Source: Impatiens glandulifera
Taxonomy: Eukaryota > Streptophyta > Magnoliopsida > Ericales > Balsaminaceae
Assembly (NCBI RefSeq): GCF_907164915.1
Contig: NC_061867.1
Coordinates: forward strand, 36,689,338 to 36,753,337
Length of the DNA: 64,000 bases
Reading direction: 5' to 3'
Made by a program: the position numbers and the translations under genes. Below, in pieces: positions 51,561 to 61,495 of the stretch. The number at the start of each line of letters is the position of its first letter. Position 1 is the stretch's first letter. The notes below the pieces were generated by a model, which worked only from the letters and a program-made list of their open reading frames with translations, was not told the origin of the DNA and made no database searches.

Positions 51561-54500
51561 TCATTGGCCCTCTTTATCAGGTCGGCTGATCGTGTCGGTG
51601 AACCAGCTGTATACGAAACCCTTTTCCAGAGCAGTAGGATCTCAGGAACTGTTAGCCGGTGGAACTAAAAATCCAGCCGACTGTTGGGGTCTTATCGGTC
51701 GTGCAGGAGCTTGGAAAGATGGAGTTCATTGACTCTGCATAAAGTTTTCAATCAAATCTGCTCTAGTTCCTTGATCTGACCGGGCACCTGAGCGAACAGA
51801 TTGAAGTAGAACTGCCGAGATCGATGTGGTTGAAACTACAGGCCGACGCTTTCTTGGATTCAGAGGTGAAGCATATTCCTCTTCTTCATCAGCAATTGGA
51901 TTGTATGAGCCACCGGCTGGATTTACAGCCGTCTGAATATTTGTCTGCCAGAATGAGCTAAAACCACTGCTACTTGTTCTCTTTTTCTTTGGTTCGCTTG
52001 AGCCCTTGTCTTTTTGAGAATTGGAGTGGGTGTCTTTCTTCTTTCTTCATTTGCCACCACTAAAATTTGTTGTTAATGAATGTTTCCAGGCACATCGGCG
52101 TTTTCTTGTTCAGTCACTGTAGGATTATCTTCTACTTGAATTCTCAGGCTAACTCTACATCAGTAATTTCAGTTTTCTTGGCTAGACGTGCCCTTTCTTC
52201 TCCGTCGGCCTGAATCTGCATTGGCGTTTCCTCATCTTTTCGTATTTACTCTTCATTGGCTATAACTTTGATTCTTGCCAACTCATCTATCTGTACCGAC
52301 ATGGCTTGCACCATTTCTAAAGTTTGAGAAGCGATCTTTTCAACATTTTCAATTTTAGAATCGGTCGATGAAGCCTTAACTTATAGGGATGTCGGCCACA
52401 ATGCTATGGAGTCTTGAACCGTTTTCTGAATGAAAGTCTTCATTTCATCAGAAAATGGAACAACAACTTGATTTTGTACTGGAGGCGAAGAATGAACCGA
52501 TGGAGATAAAGTTGTGTCGGTCTGTCTTGGAGGATTGTTCTCTATAGATTTATTCTGGTTAGGAGATTTACCCGATGAAGACTTGGCCTTGGAAGATATA
52601 TTAGTTGTATCCTTGCCCTGGGCATCTTCGGTGGATGGAGAAGCCGTTGCACCATCTTCTTTTTTCAAAGACGCAGAGGAAGATTCCGGTTGACTTTCTT
52701 CATTTTGATCCCCTACCGGTCTGGATGATTGACCGATCTCGAAAGTTGTCTGTTTAGGCTATTTCCCGTTTCGTTCAGCCTCTTCAACCGGAGTAACATT
52801 AAGTATTTTAGCATCTCTCTCGATTTCTTCTTCCATTTTCTTGATATCGGCTTGAAGTTTCTCTTCAACCGTTTTCAATATTTCCATGACACTCTTATCA
52901 ACCCTGGCTATTCAACCTTTAGCTATATATTTTTGATGGACGTTGTCCATTGTCGAGGTTAGCACCTTTAATTTCGCGTTGGTTTCAACCAACTTTGCCC
53001 TTGATATGGCTATCGGTATAGACAATGTCTTGACGAGATCAATGACTGTTTCTTCCAAAGTCACCAGATTCGACCACTTTTCATTCTCGTAATAATTCGA
53101 GAGCATATCTTTTAACAATACTTCAGTCCTTAGTTTCCCCCATGCATAGAAGGAATTGGATAGCTTTTAAGCTCTTTCATCAACCATCTTGTGGACACCA
53201 TCCACAATTTCATCAGCCCTATCATCGGCCATTTGAGAGTCCGAAATTTCATAATCCGGAATGGTTGTATTATTAACCGTCTCCTCATGAGTTGGATTTT
53301 GATCGGATCCGGTTGAGAAAATTTCTTCATTAACTGGATCGGTTGGACCTCCCCGGTATGGGCACTCTCATGCACGAGAGATTGTTCACCCAAAGTTTCT
53401 TCTTCATGTTCGGCCATCTCATCGGCCTGTTCAGTAGCACCTTCCCGGACAATTTCAGCAATCTGACTGGTTTCAATAACTTTACTTGTCACATCGGTTT
53501 CAACACACCGATTGACATCGTTCACAACGTCAAGAATAACATCTGAAGTCTTCTGTTGAGCCTCTAAATCCGTAGGTCCAATAAGTTGAATATTGGAATT
53601 TCTAGGTACATAGGTAGTAGATCGAATATGGGTACTTATCTCATAGATAGAAGCTTCTTTAGATTTGGATCGACCGGTTACGCTGGCCTAAGACTCAGCA
53701 CGAGTAGAAAGAAATTCCGGATTTTGAATAGGTTCGGCTCAAATTTGATCCTCAACCGGAGTGGAGACAGGATTAGCTTCGCGGTTAACCGGTCTGGGAG
53801 ATGTACCAGTATGTGTTTTCTCGCTGTTGGTTTTCTCACTGGCCATTTTCTCAGTTAACGGCTTCTTCCCTTTCTTAGTCGTATCCTTGGTTTCTTTCAC
53901 CTTTAGGTTTTTAGCCTTTAGTTCTTTTTTCGGTTCCTTTTCTTTTGGTGTTTTAGTTTTCCCGGCTCTAACCAAGCTTTTCCCAATACTTACATAATTT
54001 AAAATTTTGTTCTTAGGAAGAACTGTAAATTGACTAGATGGAATCTGAGGATGGAGCAGAATCTTGCCGATCTGCATCGCATACCGTAGAGACCGGTCCT
54101 TCTTCCCAGGTACCATTTCACACAAAATTTCAAACAGGGCACCGGCCTAGTTTATTTTATCACCGCGGATGATTCCGGCCATCATCTCGAATTTAGACCA
54201 AGTAAGGTTGTCGAAGTTACCTCATTTTCCCTGAAGGGATTTGGAGATAATGTCATAGAGCAACCGATATTCGAACTTCAAGGAACTTTTCCGGTCTGTG
54301 AACTCCACTGGTTCATCAGAGCTGGAGATCATCTTCTGAATCTCCAAAGCCGCCTCCTTTGACAGTTTGGTTGAGAAATCTCGCCCCTCTGTCGGAAGGC
54401 GATGAGCCTCTGCGAAAACCTCCTCCGATAACTGAAATTTTTTCTGTCCCACCATCGTATGGATAACTCTCTTCTTGAGTGTTGCATTCTCAAAGAACAA

Positions 54501-54665
54501 CTTAATCTCATCCTGATACATGACGAATGGGCATCCAAGGAAGAACTACAGCCCCGAGTTCTTGACCAAATCCATCATCCTTTGAACATCCTTCGTTCCA
54601 TTGTTTTCAATCTCCACGAAATCAACCTGAACGATATGGACAAAAAGTGCACTATCACGTCCCAT
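51561..54665 (-). pseudogene. ORF2-3 of element G, long form
   Basis: Starts MGRDSALFVHIVQVDF (ATG 54665), matching ORF2-3 of C. A stop follows NSGL, then FFLGCPFVMYQDEIKLFFENA, FQLSEEVFAEAHRLPTEG, LKFEYRLLYDIISKSLQGK, a stop at 54222, and INWAGALFEILCEMV. A lysine-rich linker (53860-53960, with KKELKAKNLKVKETKD) leads to acidic/serine regions, heptad-like stretches and a proline-rich end, with a stop at 51561. About 1,035 codons. No membrane helix is evident. Several stops and frameshifts show decay. Confidence 0.75.
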
Positions 54666-55104
54666 AGTAGAAGTTTGGGAAAGCTTATAAGAATTGAGAG
54701 ATAAAATGTAAGAGAAAAAGAGATTTCTAGAGAGATAAAGTGTTGTAAATAAAATAATGTATAAAGTCTCTCCAAAATAATGTATAAAAAAGGTTCCAAC
54801 TTTCCTTTCAAAAGTTACTACTGTAACTTTTTGGCGGTGAAAATAGGCGGTAAAAGTGAGTATTAAAATATAAGCGGTAAAGTTATTTGGCGGTAAGTTT
54901 TAAGTGGTAAATTGAAATGAACCGATTTAAAATGATGCACATTCATTTAAGTTAAGTGGTTTATTTTAAGAATATAAACATAGTCTGGTCAGATATAACC
55001 ACCGTCGTACATCAAGATGACTGGCTGTACATTAAAACTGTCTAAATTAAAATCTTAAGGCCTAGATTCTATTCTTTGGATCCAACTTTCCACTGATTTG
55101 TTGG
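54666..55104 (-). promoter_or_regulatory. Spacer upstream of G ORF2-3 with GGCGGTAAA repeats
   Basis: No gene. On the plus strand TTTTTGGCGGTGAAAATAGG and further GGCGGTAAA/GCGGTAAAG words lie at 54828-54910; on the minus strand these read TTTACCGCC and TTTTCACCGCC, loosely E2F-like. TTTTTATACATT near 54783-54795 is the best TATA candidate, about 120 bp before the ATG. Confidence 0.45.
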
Positions 55105-55708
55105 TCAGAATGTTGGCCGGACTAACCGGGGTTCCCGGTCCAAGATTTGGAATGATAGATGGAAAAACCGGCTAATTTGAGGTGCATAGCCGAACCTTCT
55201 TCTAGAGGATTGGATCAACTTCTTCAAGTTGTTGCAGATGAGCGAAGCTCAGTTGATGGACGTGTTGCAGGCTATAGAAATCATCATTTCATAAATCTGC
55301 CGAGTGTAAAACTGATTCAGCGTATGTTCCAAGATGGAACATTGAATGATGTCGTTAAAGATTTGAAAATAAGGGGCAAGGTTGAATTTGAAATTGTGAC
55401 ATTCGACCAGATTGGAGATGTTGGAGAATATGTATGAAAACTCCTCATGTATAGATATGAGAGGAGAAGGAAAATCCGAAAAGCTTCGTATGGCAAGTCG
55501 AAGAATTCAGCAAATGATTCTTCAGAGATGATGAAGAATATATTCGGTTGAAAAATTCGGTTACTTCCGAATCCAGAATGGATTCGGATCCCTCCAAGAA
55601 CTTCCGTAGACCGGAGTCGACAAGAGGACCAAAAATATTTTTTCTTGTTCTAAAGGATAAAACAGAGTCGAAATCGATGATTAGGGATGTTTGAAGGTTT
55701 GAGTTCAT
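55105..55708 (-). pseudogene. ORF2-2 of element G
   Basis: ATG 55708: MNSNLQTSLIIDFDSVL, FGPLVDSGLRKFLEGSESIL, SEVTEFF. After frameshifts come SEESFAEFFDLPYEAF and YEMMISIACNTSIN-stop-ASLICNNLKKLI, then RFGYAPQISRFFHL, ending about 55105. It pairs with ORF2-2 of C (18618-19226) and keeps the central block that C has lost. Confidence 0.7.
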
Positions 55709-56229
55709 CTTGAGAATTTTGAGAGAAAAGAGTTTTAGTCTAGAGAGAGAGACCAAAGATGTTGTGATTCGTATTTGTGATGAAAAGGTTCTTTAAATAG
55801 GGGAATAATTTCAAAATCATTTAATGTTTTCATTTATTGAAAGGATTTATCAGTTATGAAATATCTTGTCAATATTCCCAAATTGAATGCTTTTTGAGAG
55901 TTGGACAAAATATTCCTTTTTCAGAGAGGTATCTTGGGAAAGTGTAACATAGACTATCCTGCCTATGTTGACCTGTCAAGATTCTTGAAACGCATTTAAG
56001 TGTAAGAATTTTTTAAAAACAACTTTTGTTTTTGAAATGTTCGGTTTAAAAATGAGAGAAGCGGTAGCTTCTCTCTGAGAGTATGCCCAGTTAGAAATTA
56101 AACATTTAATAATTAGACTGAATTTTTAAGAAAGGATTCCCTTGAAACCGTTAACTTACATAACCGAAAAGCCATCAAAATAAACGGCTTGAATTTGAGA
56201 TACACATTTTAAAATAGATGAATCCTAAT
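55709..56229 (-). promoter_or_regulatory. Spacer upstream of G ORF2-2 with TATA-like box
   Basis: No gene. Minus strand CCTATTTAAAGAACC (55789-55803) is TATA-like, about 90 bp before the ATG. The rest is AT-rich spacer. Confidence 0.45.
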
Positions 56230-56964
56230 AGTGGGATGGGCCAATAGATGAAGTTTTTCTGGCTTTTGCTATGTTCATCCGGTGAAGGTATGCTTGAATC
56301 CTCTCCTTTGTCATCAGCTGATTTGGGTAGAGGGTGGCACTTGGACCGAGATAGACGTTGATGTCAAAGAACATACCGCATAGCTTGGGAGCATATCCGG
56401 TTTGTCCTTTGTTGGAGATGATTATCTCCTTCAGGTTGTTAAATATGATTCAGGACCAATTTACCGAAGTGCCTTCGGTGATGGCAACCATCATTTCAAA
56501 GATTTTCTGAGTGTATTGTTGAGTGTTTGTCTGGCAAGAACATTCTTGCCCAGGATTTCACTCAGAATCTAGAACTCGTTTTGAAGAGAACTTTTGGGTC
56601 CCTATGTGTCGATCAGAGTTATAGAAGCAGAAATATGATGGCACATCTCATTGATGACCATTTGAGAGAAGGTGAGATCGGTGAAATTCTTAGTGGGTAG
56701 ACCACAACTAAGTACAAGATCTATCTCACTAAAAAGGAAGATTTTTCCGTGGACTTCAACGAGGATAATGTCCTCCTGAATGACCTTGGCGGTGCTGAAA
56801 AATTCATTGACTACATTGTATTCAATGACGTATCGATCTTCCAAGAATTTTCGTAGACCAGATCTTTCAAGAGATCGAAATAGACATTGAATTTCAACAT
56901 CTTCAGATTGAGAAACTGATTCGAAGTCGAGAAGGAGAATTTTGTTTGCAAGAAAGCAAGGCAT
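56230..56964 (-). pseudogene. ORF2-1 of element G
   Basis: ATG 56964: MPCFLANKILLLDFESV, FRSLERSGLRKFLEDRYVI, VVNEFFSTAKV, IFLFSEIDLVLSCGLPTKNFTDL; open for 120 codons to a stop at 56602. Similarity continues in changing frames to about 56230 (blocks equivalent to INWSSVIFNNL and GYAPKLC). It pairs with ORF2-1 of C (17456-18186). Confidence 0.72.
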
Positions 56965-57734
56965 TTTTGTTTGATGCTTTTCTTAAGTTTGATAGAAGAT
57001 GTGATTGAAAGTGAGAAGTGATGTGCTACTTAAATGGCCAGGGATCGGTTAGCATATCTATTTGTATTATACTTATAGTTAGATATGAGGGTCATTTCCA
57101 AGAGAAGTAATGATGAAAAGCAGATATTTATTATATTTTCAAGACATGCTGTTTTGGTGGAGTGTTAGTCTTTCTTTTAACAGTGATAGCCACGTGGATT
57201 CACGTTGTTTGATATTTAGAATCTTTCCTTTTTCACAGGATCATTTTCAAGCATGCATGATAAACAACGTCCAACTGTCCCATGTTGACTAGAAAATAAA
57301 CTCACCGAAATTAAGATGTAAATCATCAGTTGGTTTTTCGTGATTGGTTTTTCGAGATAGATTATTTCATTCTAAAGAAATACCGCTGGTTAGGCGATAG
57401 TTGTTCAGTTTAGAAAATAATTTCATCTATTTTATCCGAATCACTTGGACTGCTTGATTTGTGTACATATAATTTGGTAAGGTGATTTAACTAATCTCAA
57501 CCGGAGACAACTGTCCGGTTTAACATACTTGACTTTTTATCCCATTAATTTTCATGCACATAACGGATAAAACTCTGACCGAATTTTTTTTAAAATGGAA
57601 TGCAGACCTTTTGAAAAATATTTGATCAATTTTCCAAAAATTCCAAGAGCATGATTTGAGAAGCGTGAGCTTCTCCCTGAGACCACGCCCTGGTTTTTCA
57701 TGATAAAAATGTTTTTAAAAACATGTAAAAGCAT
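56965..57734 (-). other. Post-RNase H spacer of element G
   Basis: About 770 bp without a gene. On the minus strand GGCCATTTAAGTAGC (57024-57038) could serve as a TATA-like box for ORF2-1; a CACGTGG word lies near 57191. The purine tract TTGAGGGGGAAC seen in D and E is not present in clear form. Confidence 0.5.
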
Positions 57735-60201
57735 TTAAGACAGAAGTTGACTGCTATCAGCAAGTCCAAAAATATTTCTGAAGAAAGAGAACTTAGCTTC
57801 CTGTAGTAGCTTTATGAAGATGTTGGCTACTTGTTGTTCGGTTTCGTCATATTCCAGCCGGATGTGCTTCTGTTGCACGTGCTCCCGAATGAATGATGTC
57901 TGATATCAATATGCTTTGTTTTTTAGTGCAACACTGGATTGTATGTGATAGCTATCGTGCTGGTGTTGTCATAGAAGATCGAAGATTCCTCAGCAATTAT
58001 TCGAAAATCCCTCAGTTGCTGTTGGATCTAGAGGAGTTGAGCACAGCAGCTTCCGCCGCAAGATACTCTGCATCTACGGTTAAAGTAGCAATCGAAGTCT
58101 GTTTCTTGCTGTACCAGAAAACAAGTCGGTCACCCAGGAACTGGCATGTATGACTGGTACTCTTCCAATCTATTTTACAACCTACGTAATCTGCGTCAGA
58201 ATAACTCGTTAAATTGAAACTGGAATCCTTTGGATACCATAGTCCCACATCTTGAGTGTCCTTTAAAAATTTCAAGATTCTTTTGGCAGTAGTATAATGA
58301 GATTGCTTAGGATTAGTCTGGAATCTTCCGCATACTCCGACCGCAAACAAGATGTTCGGTCGACTAGTTGTCAGGTACAATAGTGAACCGATAATCCCAT
58401 GGTAAGTCGTAATATCTACTCCTTGACCGTCCTCATCTTTGTCTAACTTAGTGGATGCGCTCATTGGAGTGACGGCTGTAGAGAAGTTGTCCATTCCAAA
58501 CTTCTTTAGCAATTCTGTTGTATATTTAGATTTGTTGATGAACGTTTCTCCCTCGATCTGCCGAACCTGGAGACCTAGAAAGAAAATCAACTCCCCCATC
58601 ATACTCATTTCATATTTGTCGGTCATCATTTTTGAAAATTTGTCACATAGCTTAGAATCGGTTGAACCGAAAATTATGTCATTCACATAAATTTGAACAA
58701 ATAAGATATGTCCGTTTTTCTCAAATTTAAATAAGGTTTTATCCACTAAACCTATGGTGAAGTCATGTTTGAACAAGAATTTTGTTAAAGTATCATACCA
58801 AGCTCTAGGAGCTTGTTTTAAACCATAAAGGGCTTTATCTAGCCGATACACATGGCTAATTAACTCTGAAATTTTAAAACCTGGAGGTTGTTCAATATAA
58901 ACCACTTCACTTAACTCACCATTTAAAAATGCACTTTTAATTTCCATTTGAAAAACTTTGAAATTTTTGAAAGCAGCAAAATCAAGAAAGATTCTAATAG
59001 CTTCAAGTCTGGCCACAGGAGCAAATGATTCTTCAAAAACAATGCGTTCTTCCTGTTTATATCTTTGGACCACTAATCTAGCCTTGTTCCTCGTAACTAA
59101 ATTGTTTTCATTGAGTGTATTTCTGAACACCCATCTTGTTCCTATAACCGATTAATGTTTCGGTCTTGGAACTAAATGCCAGACTTTAATCCTCTCAAAC
59201 TGATTCAGTTCATCTTGCATTTCTACGATCCAATCGGAATCTAACAATGTTTCATCCACCTTTTTCGGCTCAATTTGTGATATAAACGCAGAATTTTCAT
59301 ATTCTTCCAAAAGTTGATGCCTAGTTTGGGTGGGTGATTAAGGGTTACCTATTATAAGCTCATGAGGATGATATTTATTCCTTTTAAGGTTAGGTACAGT
59401 AATGTCTTCCAATTGACCGGTTATCTGATCAAGGTTAGACATATTGGTAGGCTGATTAGAGGCAAACCGACCAATTTTCTTAGTGGACACTTGATCTGGT
59501 TAAGTCTCAGCATTAACCGCTTGGTCATATACAAACCTTCTATACATCGGAACCTCATCTTCATCATCATATTGAATATTCAAAGTTTTCCAACCTATTG
59601 TGTAGATTAAGGGATGATGCGGTATTGCTTTCAACCGATTCATAAAAAACAACATGCGAAGATTCTTCAACACTTATAGTCCTAGTATTATACACTCTAT
59701 ATGCTTTACTAACTGCCGAATAACCCAACATTATACTGACATAGGATTTAGCATCAAAAGCGGTCAAATAACTTTTGCCGTTGATGTGAATGTAACACTT
59801 ACAACCAAAGATCCTAAGATAGTGGATGTTATGAACTATGTCATGGTATACTTCAAATGATGTTTTGTTTAGCCGTTTGTGAACCATAGTCGGTTTTATG
59901 TATGACATGCAATATTAATAGCCTCAGCCCAAAATTTTTGAGCCATACCCGAATCAGCTATTATGGACCTTGCGGCTTCCTTGAGAGTTTGGTTTCTTCT
60001 CTTGGCCAATCCGTTTTGTTGAGGAGTTCTAGCACTAGAAAACTTGTGTCTAATACCAGATTCTTCAAGAAATGCAGTTAATGTACTATTTGTAAATACG
60101 TATCATCTATCACTTCTAATCTTATTTATGCGTATTGATTTCTCATTTTGCAATCTTCTAAGCAGTTTAATCAAATTTGGAGTAGCTTCATTTTTAGAAA
60201 C
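57735..60201 (-). pseudogene. copia pol (element G): RNase H, RT, partial integrase
   Basis: The longest open pol stretch is 58012-59130 (372 codons): RT with [101 protein letters not shown]. The catalytic YVDD reads YVND (58675-58689). RNase H continues in changed frames to 57735. Integrase C-terminal part 59567-59908 (LRIFGCKCYIHINGKSYL; GYSAVSKAYRVYNTRT), more N-terminal blocks to 60201 (NEATPNLIKLL), where element H begins. Confidence 0.88.
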
Positions 60202-60775
60202 TAATAGAAAAATTAAGTAGATTAATTTTGGAACCGGCCAGACAAACTAAACAGAAGTTAAACTTCATGTGCAGGTACTTCTAAAACCGTAGGAACCGGT
60301 TGGGGCATCAAAAACCGGTTGCTACTACTTCAAAGAAACCAGCCTCAAGTGATCAAGTTAAAGATCAGGAGAACCGGTTCTCACCTTCTCAAGCGACCGG
60401 TTAGCCAAGACAGAAATATCCATTTCAACCAGATCATACTACAAGACACAAAAACCGGATGGTTCAGAACAAAAGTCAGAAGATTCAAAATTCAAGAGTG
60501 ACGTACCATGACGGAAGAAATGTGTCTTGAAAGAATAAAAGAAGATCGGATCCGATCAGAAGCATGCGAGGAAAGCAATGATGCTTTGTTGATCCGATAC
60601 TGACAACCGGTAGTGGATGTTCAACACGTGTCTCAATCTGAAAACCAGCTATGTCATCCTTTGCTCAGAGTCACCTGCATGAATGCCAGGTGTTGAGTAA
60701 GTTGAAGCGTGCAAGCAACCTTTCTGCAAACAGGCGTGATAATGATCGACCAATCCGCAAGAGAGAGAAGAAAGT

Positions 60776-60804
60776 AACCGTTGGCTACTTTCAGCTATAA
60801 AAGG
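60776..60804 (+). promoter_or_regulatory. LTR promoter of element H
   Basis: AACCGTTGGCTACTTTCAG followed by CTATAAAAGG (60795-60804). The CCGTTG core of the conserved upstream element is kept; the palindromic TGAC/GTCA arms are not. Confidence 0.7.
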
Positions 60805-61057
60805 AAGTCGAAACGTCTTCATTCAATGCAGTTCGGCATTTGTAGTTGTGAGCATCATAAGTTCTAAAAGTCTTAAAGCATTAAATTCTAGAGAGATAAA
60901 GTCCTGTATTCCAAAACCGGTGTGTTTAAAACCAGAAGTTCTTTGTGTGTTATTGTGTTGTGTTGTTGTATTACATCAAAGTGTGAGTTTGGTGTAACCG
61001 GCGAGTAGCGAAGTTGGGCTCGACCGACAGTGTTGTTGTAACTCTAAAGAGTTAGTG

Positions 61058-61330
61058 GAGATCCTTCTCATAACCTGAGAAGAAGGGGTGACGTAGAAGG
61101 GTTTGCTCCGAACATCCATAAACAAATCTCTTGTCTCGTGTTCTTTCATTCACTTTCATCTCTTGCTTTCTTAACGTAAACCGCAAACTAATCATACTCC
61201 TAAAACCGGTCACTCACCTCCATTAAACCGACTCCTTCTTAAACATCATCTAAAGTCGCATTCGTTGCTTCAACCTGAAACAGACATTTCCGCCCTTGAA
61301 CCCGGTTCAAGAGTCTGTGACAGATTGTGT
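61058..61330 (+). other. Conserved structured U5 leader (element H copy)
   Basis: CCTTCTC (61063-61069) pairs with GAGAAG (61077-61082) around a short loop. GGGGTGACGTAG and CTCCGAACATCCATAAAC follow, then CTTGAACCCGGTTCAAG (61296-61312), a near-perfect palindrome. The same series of blocks is found in every LTR U5 in the window. It lies about 270 bp after the TATA box and so is expected in the RNA leader. Confidence 0.7.
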
Positions 61331-61452
61331 AGTGCTGAGAATGGTTTTAGTCTCTAACCGGACTATCACCAAAAAGTGTGTGTTGTAAGCGGCCACCCTT
61401 CCTGAAACCGGAAATACCCCGGTCCTCCAAGGGCGTCCCCGATCCTAACAAG

Positions 61453-61464
61453 TGGTATCAGAGC
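61453..61464 (+). promoter_or_regulatory. Primer-binding site, element H (initiator tRNA-Met)
   Basis: TGGTATCAGAGC, exact complement of the plant initiator tRNA-Met 3' end, 2 bp after the LTR. Confidence 0.93.
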
Positions 61465-61495
61465 GAGGTTCTTAGCACTCAAGCAACTGAAGAAG

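Larger units (their letters stand above)
49915..60201 (-). mobile_element. Element G: copia element with three ORF2 genes (left part, minus strand)
   Basis: Minus-strand element running past the window. In its orientation: integrase (cut at 60201 by element H), RT, RNase H, ORF2-1, ORF2-2, ORF2-3, polypurine tract, 3' LTR (51155-49915). Its left end lies within the LTR of element F. The three ORF2 genes are in the same order as in element C and pair up one-to-one. gag, protease and the 5' LTR should lie beyond position 64000, after element H. Confidence 0.88.
60202..61450 (+). repeat. 5' LTR of element H
   Basis: About 1,249 bp. The start TAATAGAAAAATTAAG is taken as a mutated TGTTAG; the end is GATCCTAACA, 2 bp before the primer site. 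Repeated AACCGGTT words in U3, CTATAAAAGG at 60795-60804, U5 leader 61055-61330. Confidence 0.85.

Noticed and set aside
55159..55437. Open plus-strand ORF of 92 codons
   Set aside because: It is antisense to ORF2-2 of element G, whose family blocks (YEMMISIA, FGYAPQISR) are readable on the minus strand.
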